Made by a program: the position numbers and the translations under genes
Assembly (NCBI RefSeq): GCF_008704655.1
Contig: NZ_CP023688.1
Coordinates: forward strand, 2,356,001-2,420,000
From: Streptomyces rimosus
GTDB taxonomy: Bacteria; Actinomycetota; Actinomycetes; Streptomycetales; Streptomycetaceae
Direction: 5' to 3'
DNA length: 64,000 nt
Notes under the pieces: generated by a model
Told to the model about the DNA's origin: nothing
What the model saw: only the letters and a program-made list of their open reading frames with translations
The model's database searches: none
In this document: one piece after another, positions 1 through 8,535 of the stretch
Layout of the letters: every line of letters begins with the position of its first letter
Position numbering within the stretch: the first letter of the stretch is position 1

Positions 1-10
1 CACCTCCCTC

Positions 11-838
11 ATGAGCGCAACCACGCGCACCCGCACCCCCGGACCACGTCACTACCTGATGTGCCGCCCCACCCACTTCGACGTCACCTACGCCATCAAC
101 CCGTGGATGGACCCGGCCAAGCCGGTCGACACCGGGCTGGCGGTGGCCCAGTGGGAGAGCCTGCGCGACCTCTACCTCTCCCTCGGCCACACCGTGGAGT
201 TCATCGAGCCGGTGCCCGGCCTGCCCGACATGGTCTACGCCGCGAACGGCGCGACCGTCGTCGACGGCAAGGTCCTCGGCGCCCGCTTCCGCAACGCCGA
301 GCGCGCCGCGGAAGGCCCCGCCTACCTGGACTGGTTCCGTGACCGGGGCTTCGAGGTGCACGACCCGGCGCACATCAACGAGGGCGAGGGCGACTTCCTC
401 GTCACCGGGCGGTACGTCCTGGCCGGCCACGGCTTCCGCAGCTCCCGCGACGGGCACGCCGAGGCGCAGGAGTTCTTCGGCCGTCCGGTCATCGGCCTGG
501 AGCTGACCGACCCCGCGTACTACCACCTGGACACCGCGCTCGCCGTCCTGGACGACGACGAAGTCATGTACAACCCGGCCGCGTTCGCCCCGGGCAGCCG
601 CGCGGTGCTGGAGCGGCTCTTCCCCGGCGCCGTGCTCGCCACGCCGCGCGACGCCGCCGTGTTCGGCCTCAACGCGGTCAGCGACGGCTACCACGTGGTG
701 CTGCCCGAGGCGGCCACCGGGCTGGCCGGGCAGCTGCGCGCCCGGGGCTTCCACCCGATCGGGGCGGGCCTGACCGAACTGCTCAAGGGCGGCGGCAGCG
801 TCAAGTGCTGCACGCTCGAACTGCGCGGTCCGCGCTGA
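11..838 (+). CDS. ddaH: Dimethylargininase (DDAH), 275 aa
   Basis: Hydrolyses N-omega-methylated arginines to citrulline and the methylamine; cytosolic amidinotransferase-fold enzyme. The sequence carries the family signatures: the substrate-binding N-terminal LPDM segment, the acidic EGEGD motif near residue 125, the catalytic His in YYHLDTALAVL, and the nucleophilic Cys in the C-terminal GGGSVKCCTLEL. Its length is normal for the family. The ATG lies 10 bases from the window edge, so its ribosome binding site is only partly visible (CCTCCCTC precedes it). It points the same way as the LeuA-like gene 43 bp downstream and could share a transcript with it. In other streptomycetes, as I recall, this gene sits beside ornithine aminotransferase as an arginine-catabolism gene, so I treat it as probable chromosomal flank rather than a cluster member. 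Identity is sure; cluster membership is not. Confidence 0.92.
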   Translation: MSATTRTRTPGPRHYLMCRPTHFDVTYAINPWMDPAKPVDTGLAVAQWESLRDLYLSLGHTVEFIEPVPGLPDMVYAANGATVVDGKVLGARFRNAERAAEGPAYLDWFRDRGFEVHDPAHINEGEGDFLVTGRYVLAGHGFRSSRDGHAEAQEFFGRPVIGLELTDPAYYHLDTALAVLDDDEVMYNPAAFAPGSRAVLERLFPGAVLATPRDAAVFGLNAVSDGYHVVLPEAATGLAGQLRARGFHPIGAGLTELLKGGGSVKCCTLELRGPR

Positions 839-881
839 CCTTCCGCCCCGTACCCGCCCCGAGAACCGCAGTGGAGGAGAG

Positions 882-2558
882 ATGACGACGATCCTGACCG
901 GCGCGGACCGAGCCCCGGGCACCGCCGACCGCGGAATCCAGCGCCCCGGCGGGATGCCGGTGGACAAGTACCCGCCGTACGAGGCGGTCGGGCTGCCCGA
1001 CCGGACCTGGCCGGGGCGCCGCGCCGAGCGGGCGCCGCTGTGGTGCAGCGTGGACCTGCGCGACGGCAACCAGGCGCTGACCGACCCGATGGACCCCGAC
1101 CGCAAGATGCGGATGTTCCGCCTGCTGGTGGCGATGGGGTTCAAGGAGATCGAGGTGGGCTACCCGACCGCCTCCCGCGACGACCACGACTTCCTGCGCC
1201 GGCTCATCGAGACCGACGCCATTCCCGAGGACGTGGTCATCCAGGTGATGACGCCGATCCGCGGCGACTTCATCGAGCGGACCGTCAAGGCGCTGGAGGG
1301 GGCCCGGCGGGCGGTGCTCCAGGTCTTCAACCCCACCTCGGCGATCCAGCGCCGGGTGGTGTTCCGCACGGACCGCCGGCAGACCCTCGGCCTGGCCCTG
1401 GAGGGCGCCGAACAGGCCCTCAAGCTCCAGGAGTCGATACCGGGCACGGACATCTTCCTCCAGTACGCGCCGGAGTCCTACACCCACACCGAGCCGGACT
1501 TCGCGCTGGAGATCCTCAACTCCGTCCTGGACTTCTGGGCGCCGCGGGCCCGGCACACCCTGCGGGTCAACCTGCCCGCCACGGTGGAGTGCTTCCCGCC
1601 GCAGGAGTTCGCGGACCGGATCGAGTACACCCACCGCAACCTGGCGCACCGCGAGCGCACCATCCTCGGCGTGCACCCGCACAACGACCGGGGCAGCGGG
1701 GTGGCGGCGGCGGAGCTGGCGGTGCTGGCCGGTGCCGACCGGGTCGAGGGCACCCTGTTCGGCAACGGCGAGCGCTCGGGCAACGTCTGCCTGGTCACGC
1801 TGGCCATGAACCTCTTCTCGCAGGGCATCGACCCGATGCTGGACCTCTCCGACATCGACGGCATCCGGCGGGCGGCCGAGCACTGCACCCAGCTGCCGGT
1901 GGGCGCCCGCCACCCGTGGGCCGGGGACTTCGTCTACACCTCGTTCGCCGGTACGCACCAGGACGCCATCGCCAAGGGCCTGCGCGCCCGCGAGGAGTCG
2001 GGCGAGCGGGTCTGGGACGTGCCGTACCTGCCCATCGATCCGCGCGACATCGGCCGCGGCTACCAGGCGCTGATCCGGATCAACACCCAGTCCGGCAAGG
2101 GCGGGATCGCCCATCTCCTGCGGTCCGGGTACGGCATCGAGCTGCCGCGCCGGCTCCAGATCGACTTCGCCGCGGTGATGCAGCGGGTCTGCGAGGACGC
2201 GGGCGGCGAGGTCACCGGGGACGAGCTGTGGCGCCACTTCGAGGAGCGCTACGTACGCCCCGGCCAGGAGTCCGAGCCCGGCCCGTCCGTGGCGGACACC
2301 GGCGGCTGGGAGGCAGTGGGGCAGCGGGCGCTGGAGGCGGCCGGGCTCGACGGCTACGTGCACAGCCTCGACGTGACGCGCGCCGGTGCGCCGCTCTCCG
2401 CGATGACGGCGTTCTGCGAGCTGGTGGCCGACTCGCGCTCGTACTGGGGCGTGGGCATCGCGGACACCGAGGACGCCGCGGCCGCCCGCGCCGCCCGCGC
2501 CGCCGGTGCCGCCGTGCGCCGCGCGCTGGCCGGGGACGACGAGGACGGCGTCCGGTGA
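882..2558 (+). CDS. 2-isopropylmalate synthase-like condensing enzyme, 558 aa
   Basis: A member of the LeuA type 2 family (HMGL-like TIM barrel plus C-terminal LeuA regulatory-like region), which condenses acetyl-CoA with a 2-oxo acid. Catalytic and metal-binding elements are intact: DLRDGNQAL, the NLPATVE strand (N230, P232, T234), HPHNDRG and [13 protein letters not shown]. Four positions that line the keto-acid pocket in Mycobacterium tuberculosis LeuA differ: L143 is Met123, H167 is Gln147, Y169 is Phe149 and S216 is Ala196, all at a constant offset of 20. The C-terminal region (about 440-558) is short and diverged. ATG 882 follows GGAGGAGAG. Its place directly before trpC and the NRPS operon suggests a paralogue that homologates a 2-oxo acid for an unusual building block; this is inference. 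An ordinary second LeuA is the alternative. Confidence 0.85.
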   Translation: MTTILTGADRAPGTADRGIQRPGGMPVDKYPPYEAVGLPDRTWPGRRAERAPLWCSVDLRDGNQALTDPMDPDRKMRMFRLLVAMGFKEIEVGYPTASRDDHDFLRRLIETDAIPEDVVIQVMTPIRGDFIERTVKALEGARRAVLQVFNPTSAIQRRVVFRTDRRQTLGLALEGAEQALKLQESIPGTDIFLQYAPESYTHTEPDFALEILNSVLDFWAPRARHTLRVNLPATVECFPPQEFADRIEYTHRNLAHRERTILGVHPHNDRGSGVAAAELAVLAGADRVEGTLFGNGERSGNVCLVTLAMNLFSQGIDPMLDLSDIDGIRRAAEHCTQLPVGARHPWAGDFVYTSFAGTHQDAIAKGLRAREESGERVWDVPYLPIDPRDIGRGYQALIRINTQSGKGGIAHLLRSGYGIELPRRLQIDFAAVMQRVCEDAGGEVTGDELWRHFEERYVRPGQESEPGPSVADTGGWEAVGQRALEAAGLDGYVHSLDVTRAGAPLSAMTAFCELVADSRSYWGVGIADTEDAAAARAARAAGAAVRRALAGDDEDGVR

Positions 2559-2640
2559 GGACGCCCCGACGGCCGGGGGCCGGCGCGCCGCTCCCGGCCC
2601 CCACCCGGCGGCGCCCGCCGCGTACCGGAAGGAACGGCAG

Positions 2641-3456
2641 ATGAGCGTGCTCGACGAGATCGTGGCCGGAGCCCGCGCCGACATGCGGCGGCGGGAGCGG
2701 GAAACCGGCCTGGAGGTGCTGATCCACCGGGTGCGGTCGATGCCGCCCACCCGGGACGCGGTGGCGGCCCTGCTCCGGCCGGGCGTTCAGGTCATCGCGG
2801 AGGTCAAGCGCCGCAGCCCGTCGAAGGGCGCGCTGGCGGACGTACCCGACCCGGCCGACCTCGCCGCGGCGTACGAGAGCGGCGGGGCGGCGGCCGTCAG
2901 CGTGCTCACCGAGGGGCGCCGCTTCGGTGGTACGCAGGCGGACCTGCGGGCCGTACGCGACCGGGTCGGCGTGCCGGTGCTGTGCAAGGACTTCCTCGTC
3001 ACGCCGTACCAGCTGTGGGAGGCGCGGACCTGCGGCGCTGATCTGGCGCTGCTGATCGTGGCGGCGCTGTCCCGCGGCGAGCTGGTGGACCTGATCGGCC
3101 TGGCCGGGCGTATCGGGCTGACGCCGCTGGTCGAGGTGCACGACCGGCGCGAACTGGACCTGGCGCTGTCCGCCGGGGCGCGGGTCATCGGCGTCAACGC
3201 CCGTGACCTGCGCACCCTGCGCATCGACCGGTCGGTCTTCGAACGGCTCGCGCCGCACATCCCGGACGATGTGGTCAAGGTCGCCGAGTCGGGCGTACGG
3301 GGCCCCGACGACGTGCTCGGTCACGCGGCGCACGGCGCGGACGCGGTGCTGGTCGGCGAGCACCTGGTCACCCACGGGAGCCCCGCGGACGCGGTGGCCT
3401 CGCTGCTCGCCGCCCGCCCCGCGCCGCTCAGCGTTCCGCGGCGAGTTTCGCGGTGA
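2641..3456 (+). CDS. trpC: Indole-3-glycerol-phosphate synthase, 271 aa
   Basis: Converts carboxyphenylaminodeoxyribulose phosphate to indole-3-glycerol phosphate, the fourth step from chorismate to tryptophan. The TIM-barrel signatures are present: [10 protein letters not shown] with the catalytic Lys, VLCKDF with the second Lys, LVEVH, GVNARDL and ESGV. ATG 2641 is preceded by GGAAGGAA at good spacing. It lies 82 bp after the LeuA-like gene on the same strand. Its last 29 bp overlap the end of the convergent trpD, an unusually tight packing for two tryptophan genes. With trpD, trpG, trpE and a DAHP synthase close by, and no trpA, trpB or trpF in view, it looks like a dedicated extra copy that raises flux into tryptophan or an indole intermediate for the NRPS. 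Confidence 0.95.
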   Translation: MSVLDEIVAGARADMRRRERETGLEVLIHRVRSMPPTRDAVAALLRPGVQVIAEVKRRSPSKGALADVPDPADLAAAYESGGAAAVSVLTEGRRFGGTQADLRAVRDRVGVPVLCKDFLVTPYQLWEARTCGADLALLIVAALSRGELVDLIGLAGRIGLTPLVEVHDRRELDLALSAGARVIGVNARDLRTLRIDRSVFERLAPHIPDDVVKVAESGVRGPDDVLGHAAHGADAVLVGEHLVTHGSPADAVASLLAARPAPLSVPRRVSR

Positions 3457-4486
3457 GTTCCGTCCAGCGCTGGAGCACGCCCCGGGCCGCTCCCGAGTCC
3501 AGGGCGTGTCCGGCTCGCCGTACCCCGGCGGCGAGCCGCGCGGTGACCGGTTCGTCAGTGGGGTCCAGGGCGGCGAGTCCGGCCGCCGCCGAGAGCAGTA
3601 CGGCGTCGCGCACCGGCCCCCGCGCCCCGGCGAACAGGTCCCTGGCCACCTGCGCGTTGTGCGCCGCGTCGCCGCCGCGCAGCGCCTCCCGCGGCGAGCG
3701 GGCCATGCCGATGTCGCGCGGGTCGAAGGTCTCGGCCCGTACGGTACCGGCGGCCACCGACCAGACCGACGAGGTGGCGGAGACCGTCAGTTCGTCCATG
3801 CCGTCGTCACCCCGGAACACCAGCGCCGAGCCGCCGCGCCGCGCCAGCACCTCGGCGAGCAGCGGGGCCAGCCGGCGGTCGGCCACCCCGACCGCCTGGG
3901 CGGTGGGCCGGGCCGGATTGGTCAGCGGGCCGAGGCAGTTGAACACCGTCGGCACGCCCAGTTCCCGCCGGGTGGGTCCCGCGTGGCGGGCGGCGGGGTG
4001 GAACGCGGGCGCGAAGCAGAAGGTGATGCCCGCCTCCACGGCGGTCTGCGCGACGTGCTCCGGGGCCAGTTCGAGGACCACGCCCAGTTCCTCCAGTACA
4101 TCGGCGGAGCCGCAGGCGGAGGACGCCGAGCGGTTGCCGTGCTTGACGACCCGGGCGCCGGCCGCCGCCGCCACGACGGCCGACATGGTCGAGACGTTGA
4201 CGCTGTCGCTGCCGTCCCCGCCGGTGCCGACGATGTCGAGCGTGGGGCCGGGCACGTCGAGCGGCACCGCGTGGGCGTACATGGCGCGCACCAGGCCGGT
4301 GATCTCGCCCGCGGTCTCGCCCTTGGCGCGCAACGCGACCAGGAAAGCCGCCAGTTGGGCGGACGAGGCCCGGCCGCTCATGACCTGGTCCAGGGCCCAG
4401 GCCGTGCTGTCGGCCGGCAGGTCGCGGCGCGCCAGCAGCGCGCCGAGAACGCCGGGCCAGGTGGGGGCCGTCTGCGGCTCGGTCAC
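3428..4486 (-). CDS. trpD: Anthranilate phosphoribosyltransferase, 352 aa
   Basis: Transfers the phosphoribosyl group of PRPP to anthranilate, the second step of tryptophan synthesis. The PRPP-binding glycine-rich stretch ([15 protein letters not shown]), the [21 protein letters not shown] motif and the PLTNPA segment are all recognisable, and the length is typical. The GTG start at 4486 is preceded on the minus strand by GAGGAGA, which decides the start. The gene is convergent with trpC, overlapping it by 29 bp, and divergent from the MocR-type regulator gene at 4711 across a 224-bp promoter region. That region contains the CCAGACCAGTTG motif shared with the trpE/DAHP synthase promoter region, so joint control of both divergons by the regulator is plausible. 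Confidence 0.94.
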   Translation of the reverse strand: MTEPQTAPTWPGVLGALLARRDLPADSTAWALDQVMSGRASSAQLAAFLVALRAKGETAGEITGLVRAMYAHAVPLDVPGPTLDIVGTGGDGSDSVNVSTMSAVVAAAAGARVVKHGNRSASSACGSADVLEELGVVLELAPEHVAQTAVEAGITFCFAPAFHPAARHAGPTRRELGVPTVFNCLGPLTNPARPTAQAVGVADRRLAPLLAEVLARRGGSALVFRGDDGMDELTVSATSSVWSVAAGTVRAETFDPRDIGMARSPREALRGGDAAHNAQVARDLFAGARGPVRDAVLLSAAAGLAALDPTDEPVTARLAAGVRRAGHALDSGAARGVLQRWTELTAKLAAER

Positions 4487-4637
4487 GGAATTCTCCTCGG
4501 GACGAGTGGAAAAGGGCGCGGCGCACCACGCGATACCGGGCGAACGCCATGCGGAACGGCCCGCCCGCCGTGAATTGCCGGAATATCCGGGCCGTACGAC
4601 GGCCGCTCCCCATTGTGGGCGCGCCGGAATTGTGTAA

Positions 4638-4649
4638 CCAGACCAGTTG
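4638..4649 (+). promoter_or_regulatory. Candidate MocR-family operator, copy 1
   Basis: CCAGACCAGTTG lies in the trpD/mocR divergent region, 62 bp before the regulator's start. The same word with one change (CCAGACCAATTG) occurs at 8408-8419 in the trpE/DAHP synthase divergent region. The regulator encoded between the two divergons is the obvious candidate to bind both, but binding is inferred from recurrence and position only. Confidence 0.45.
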
Positions 4650-4710
4650 TGGTGCCCGTCGGCGGACCATTTCCCGCGGAGCGCACCCGGAGCGAAGGGG
4701 AACCGGAAAG

Positions 4711-6138
4711 GTGACCTGGAATACGCTGATCGATGTGTCCCGGGATTCCGGACTCCCGCTGACCGCCCAGATCCAGGAAAGCCTCAAGCAGGAGATCACC
4801 GGCGGCGCGCTGCACCCCGGCACCCGGCTGCCCTCCAGCCGGCAGCTCGCCGAGGACCTGGGCGTGTCGCGGAGCGTGGTGGTGGAGGCGTACGGGCAGC
4901 TGATCGCGGAGGGCTATCTGGAGGCGCTGCAGGGCTCCGGCACGCGGGTCGCGGCGGGTCTGCCGGGCGCCGGGTCCGAGGGCCCCACCCTGCTGGACGG
5001 CGCGGGCCGCGCCCCGTCGGTCCGCTGGGACCTGCGCGCCGGGTCGGTCTCGGGCGGCTTCCCGCAGCGGGAGTGGCTGGCCGCGTACCAGCGGGTCGTA
5101 CAGCGCACGGACCGGCACGACGTGGGCTATCCGCCGGCCTCCGGGGTCCCGGCGCTGCGCGGTGAACTGGCCCGCTATCTGGGGCGGGTGCGCGGGGTGC
5201 ACACCACGGCCGGGGCGGTCATGGTGGTCTCCGGCTTCGCCCAGGCGCTCGGCCTGGTGTGCGCGGCGCTGCCGCGGCTGGGCATCGGCGAGCTGGGCGT
5301 GGAGGAGCCGTGCCATCCGCAGCAGCGGCAGTTCGTGGCGGAGGCCGGGATCGTGCCGCGGCCGGTGCCGGTGGACGCGCACGGCATCGACGTGGACGCG
5401 CTGTCCCGTACCGGCGTACGGGCCGTCCTGGTCACCCCGGCCCACCAGTTCCCCACCGGTGTCACCCTGAGCCCGCAGCGCAGGGAGGCGCTGGTGCGCT
5501 GGGCGCAGGACGTGGACGGGTGGATCGTCGAGGACGACTACGACGGCGACCTGTGGCTGGCGCACGGCGCCCGCCCGGCGGCGCTCCAGCGGCAGGCGCC
5601 CGACCGGGTGCTGTACGCGGGCACCGCCAGCAAGTCGCTGGCGCCCGGCCTGCGCCTGGGCTGGCTGGCGCTGCCCGCGCCACTGCGCGGCCTGCTGGCC
5701 CGGGTCCGCTCGCAACGGGACCTGGGCTGCGAGGTGTTCACCCAGCTCGCCTACGCGGAGCTGCTGAGCACCGGGGTGTTCGACCGCCATCTGCGGCGCC
5801 AGCGGGCCCGGCTCCGGGCCCGCCGGGACACCCTGGAGCGGGCCCTGCGCACCTTCCTCCCGGACGGCCGGATCACCGGGTCCGCCGCCGGGCTGCACGC
5901 CTACGTCCTGCTCCCCCACCGCACCGACGAGGCGGCGCTGACCGCGCTCGCGTCACAGCGGTCGGTGCTGGTGCGCGGCGGCCGCTACTGCCACGACCGG
6001 CCGTGGCAGGCGCGGCCCGCCCTCGTGCTGGGGTACGCGGCGGTGCCGCGCTCGGGGCTGACCGAGGCGCTGGGCGAGATCGGGGCCGCGTACGCGGAAC
6101 TGACCGGCGGGGCCCGCAGCCCCGCCCGCTGCGCGTGA
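4711..6138 (+). CDS. MocR/PdxR-family regulator: GntR winged helix fused to aminotransferase-like domain, 475 aa
   Basis: Likely transcriptional regulator of the surrounding tryptophan-supply genes. An N-terminal GntR-type winged helix (about residues 8-80, including the [20 protein letters not shown] helix-turn-helix) is followed by a fold-type I PLP domain (about 110-465). The PLP Lys is in the [15 protein letters not shown] segment and the Asp in EDDYDGDL, so cofactor binding looks intact. The GTG at 4711 ([10 protein letters not shown]) is chosen because the GntR domain begins right after it; GGGGAACCGGAAAG precedes it. The gene lies between the divergently read trpD and the trpE-trpG pair and ends 8 bp from the convergent trpG. 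MocR proteins commonly sense PLP or an amino-acid-derived aldimine and act on neighbouring promoters; here the ligand is unknown. A true aminotransferase is less likely because of the HTH. Confidence 0.88.
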   Translation: MTWNTLIDVSRDSGLPLTAQIQESLKQEITGGALHPGTRLPSSRQLAEDLGVSRSVVVEAYGQLIAEGYLEALQGSGTRVAAGLPGAGSEGPTLLDGAGRAPSVRWDLRAGSVSGGFPQREWLAAYQRVVQRTDRHDVGYPPASGVPALRGELARYLGRVRGVHTTAGAVMVVSGFAQALGLVCAALPRLGIGELGVEEPCHPQQRQFVAEAGIVPRPVPVDAHGIDVDALSRTGVRAVLVTPAHQFPTGVTLSPQRREALVRWAQDVDGWIVEDDYDGDLWLAHGARPAALQRQAPDRVLYAGTASKSLAPGLRLGWLALPAPLRGLLARVRSQRDLGCEVFTQLAYAELLSTGVFDRHLRRQRARLRARRDTLERALRTFLPDGRITGSAAGLHAYVLLPHRTDEAALTALASQRSVLVRGGRYCHDRPWQARPALVLGYAAVPRSGLTEALGEIGAAYAELTGGARSPARCA

Positions 6139-6146
6139 CGGCGGCC

Positions 6147-6719
6147 TCACCCCACGGCGGCGGCCAGGAAGTTCTCGAAGAACCGCAGACCGCTGCCGGT
6201 CATGATGCTCTCCGGGTGGAACTGCACGCCCTCGACGGGCAGCGTCCGGTGCCGCAGCCCCATCACATAGCCGTCGTCGGTGGCGGTCGCGGTCTCCTGG
6301 AGCTCGTCCGGCAGCGGCCGGGCGACGACCAGCGAGTGGTAGCGGGTGGCCACCGTACGGTCCGGCAGGCCGCGGAAGACGCCCTGCCCGTCGTGCTCGA
6401 CGGTGCTGGTCCGGCCGTGCATCAGGTGGTCGGCCACCTCGATGCGGCCGCCGTAGGACAGCGCTATGGCCTGGTGGCCGAGGCACACGCCGAGCAGCGG
6501 CGTGTGCCCGGCGAAGCGCCGCACCAGTGCGACGTGGCCCGAGTCGAGGGGGTGTCCGGGGCCGGGGCCGAGCACCACGGCGTCCGGCGCGGTGGCGGCC
6601 AGCTGGTCGGCGGTGCGGGTGCCGGCCCGCACGACCTCGGTGTCGGCGCCGAGGGTGCGCAGGTACTGGTCGATGATGTGGACGAAGCTGTCGTAGGCGT
6701 CCACCAGCAGGATCTTCAC
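6147..6719 (-). CDS. trpG: Anthranilate synthase glutamine amidotransferase subunit, 190 aa
   Basis: Supplies ammonia from glutamine to the TrpE subunit. It is a class I glutamine amidotransferase with the GPGPG oxyanion strand, nucleophile Cys in LLGVCLGHQAI and the His-Glu pair in VQFHPES. The GTG start at 6719 overlaps the trpE stop by 4 bp (GTGA), which means translational coupling and 1:1 subunit production; this fixes the start even though the open frame runs much further upstream antisense to other sequence. It ends 8 bp from the convergent regulator gene. PabA is the alternative for this family, but pairing with a TrpE-type partner (PIAGT motif) supports anthranilate synthesis. Confidence 0.94.
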   Translation of the reverse strand: MKILLVDAYDSFVHIIDQYLRTLGADTEVVRAGTRTADQLAATAPDAVVLGPGPGHPLDSGHVALVRRFAGHTPLLGVCLGHQAIALSYGGRIEVADHLMHGRTSTVEHDGQGVFRGLPDRTVATRYHSLVVARPLPDELQETATATDDGYVMGLRHRTLPVEGVQFHPESIMTGSGLRFFENFLAAAVG

Positions 6720-8326
6720 AGCAGTTCGCTCCCGGTCAGCGCCCAGTGGGCGGCGGCCATCTTGGCCAGCGTCTCGTTCCACTCGGCCTCCGGCGCCGAC
6801 TCGGCGACGATCCCGGCCGAGCTCTGCGTGGAGTAGACCTCGCCGTCGTGCACGACGGTGCGGATGCACAGCGCGAACTCGGCCCAGCCCGCCACGTCGA
6901 CCAGGCCGACCGCCCCGGCGTAGCTGCCGCGGGGCTCCTCCTCGATCCCGTCGATGATCTCCATGGCGCGCAGCTTGGGCGCGCCGGTCATGGTGCCGGC
7001 GGGGAAGGTGGCGGCCATCGCGTCCCACACCCCGGCGCCGGGCGCCAGCCGTCCGCTGACAGTCGAGACCATGTGGAAGACGTGCGAGAAGGTCTCCACC
7101 GTCATCAGGCCGCTCTCGTCGAGCGACCCGGCGCGGGCCACCCGGCCGATGTCGTTGCGGCACAGGTCCACCAGCATCACGTGCTCGGCCCGCTCCTTGG
7201 AGCTGGTGACCATCTCCTCGATACGGCGCTCGTTCTCCTCGGGGTCGGGGGTGCGGCGGGTGGTGCCGGCGATCGGGCGCATCACGATCCGCGCGCCGCC
7301 CGCGGCGCCCGGTCCGGGCCCGTCCGGTCCTTCGGCCTCCGGCTCGATACGGAAGTGCAGTTCGGGGCTGGCGCCGATGAGGGTGCCGGTGCCGCGCGGG
7401 CACAGGTACATGTACGGCGAGGGGTTGCGGGCGCGCAGCCGCTGGTAGACCTGATCGGGGCGCAGCGTGCTGCGGACGTCGATCCGGTGGCCGATCTGGA
7501 TCTGGTAGATGTCCCCGACCCGGATGTGCTCCAGGCACTGTTCGGCCCACCGCAGGAAGTCGGCGCGCGCCACACTGTCGCGTACGGACAGCGGCGCGGG
7601 CGCCTCGGGGCAGGCGTCGGCGTCCGACGGGGTTTCGGCGGCGCGGCGGGCCAGGGCGGCCACGTCCACGGCCCCGGCGGGCGGGAAGTCCGCGCACTCG
7701 GCGCTCAGCAGCCGGGCGGTGCCCGCCTCGTGGTCGTACCAGACGGTCTCCCGGAAGAGCGTGACCGTGAGGTCGGGGCCGCCCCGCGAGGCGGTCCGCG
7801 CGGGCAGCGGTTCCATGTGCCAGGCGGCCTCGTACCCGAGGGTGGCCAGGAAGCCGAAGGCGTAGCCGCCCGGGGTGTCGCGCTCGACCCGGAACATCTC
7901 CTGGGCCGCGCGCAGCAGACGCCATGCCTGACCGGAGCGGGCCAGGCGGTAGCGGTCGTACGGGCCGTGGCCGGTGGCGTCGGGGACGAGCCCGGCCTGC
8001 TCGGCGGCGGCGCCCAGGGCATGGCGCAGCGGCCCGGAGCCGTCGATCTCGACATGCCCGGCGAACAGCCGGATCTCGGCGAGCCGGCCGTGCCCGACCA
8101 CGGCGGGCCGGCGGTCGGCCCGCGGACCGGCGAGGCTCTCGGTCAGGAACGTCTCGCCGTGCCCCGCGGCCGCGGTCAGCGCTCGGTGAAGCACGAGCGG
8201 GTCGTGACCAGGCAGCGGCACCGTCGCGACGCGTACGGAAAATCGGGGGACCGCTCTTTGCGTGCGGGCTTCCGGTGCGGATTCCGGCGCCTTTTCGGCC
8301 GGCGCCACCGGTGTCATGCCGGGCAT
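6716..8326 (-). CDS. trpE: Anthranilate synthase component I, 536 aa
   Basis: Converts chorismate plus ammonia to anthranilate, the committed step to tryptophan. It has the chorismate-binding fold with IGASPELH, RPIAGTTRR (PIAGT is TrpE-like, whereas PabB usually has PIKGT), SSKERAEHVMLVDLCRNDIGRV, MTGAPKLRAM and a conserved C-terminal GIV. The ATG at 8326 (MPGMTPVAP) is chosen for the upstream AGGA; in-frame sequence further upstream overlaps the divergent promoter region and looks non-coding. In the N-terminal allosteric segment, the usual tryptophan-site LLES reads LTES (GETFLTES), which may alter feedback inhibition. It overlaps trpG by 4 bp and is divergent from the DAHP synthase gene. 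The protein probably provides cluster-dedicated anthranilate. Confidence 0.93.
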   Translation of the reverse strand: MPGMTPVAPAEKAPESAPEARTQRAVPRFSVRVATVPLPGHDPLVLHRALTAAAGHGETFLTESLAGPRADRRPAVVGHGRLAEIRLFAGHVEIDGSGPLRHALGAAAEQAGLVPDATGHGPYDRYRLARSGQAWRLLRAAQEMFRVERDTPGGYAFGFLATLGYEAAWHMEPLPARTASRGGPDLTVTLFRETVWYDHEAGTARLLSAECADFPPAGAVDVAALARRAAETPSDADACPEAPAPLSVRDSVARADFLRWAEQCLEHIRVGDIYQIQIGHRIDVRSTLRPDQVYQRLRARNPSPYMYLCPRGTGTLIGASPELHFRIEPEAEGPDGPGPGAAGGARIVMRPIAGTTRRTPDPEENERRIEEMVTSSKERAEHVMLVDLCRNDIGRVARAGSLDESGLMTVETFSHVFHMVSTVSGRLAPGAGVWDAMAATFPAGTMTGAPKLRAMEIIDGIEEEPRGSYAGAVGLVDVAGWAEFALCIRTVVHDGEVYSTQSSAGIVAESAPEAEWNETLAKMAAAHWALTGSELL

Positions 8327-8407
8327 ATGATTCCTCGTTTTCTCAGGATTTCCCCAGGTGCTGGGTGAAGGGGCACGGTAAGGAAAACAGCCGCGCCGCA
8401 AGGCGTT

Positions 8408-8419
8408 CCAGACCAATTG
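8408..8419 (+). promoter_or_regulatory. Candidate MocR-family operator, copy 2
   Basis: CCAGACCAATTG matches the motif at 4638-4649 at 11 of 12 positions and, like it, lies between two divergent tryptophan-supply genes. It sits about 30 bp upstream of the putative DAHP synthase -35 element, a typical place for regulation of that promoter. Confidence 0.45.
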
Positions 8420-8451
8420 GCGGGCGCCGGTACGGGCCACTCGCGCCTTTC

Positions 8452-8480
8452 TTGACCCGGCTTCCGCCTGCCGGTTGTAT
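8452..8480 (+). promoter_or_regulatory. Putative promoter of the DAHP synthase gene
   Basis: TTGACC (8452-8457) and TTGTAT (8475-8480) are separated by exactly 17 bp, fitting a housekeeping-sigma promoter reading toward the start at 8536. The -35 context TTGACCCGGC recurs exactly at 9929-9938 before the KAS III-led operon. Confidence 0.5.
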
Positions 8481-8535
8481 CCGGGGTCACCAGGCGCCGT
8501 ATCCCGCCGCATTCGATCCCGTTCTGGGGGCCGTG

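Noticed and set aside
11..838. ddaH as a biosynthetic cluster gene
   Set aside because: It looks like the ordinary chromosomal dimethylargininase; nothing in the NRPS requires citrulline, so I list it as probable flank.
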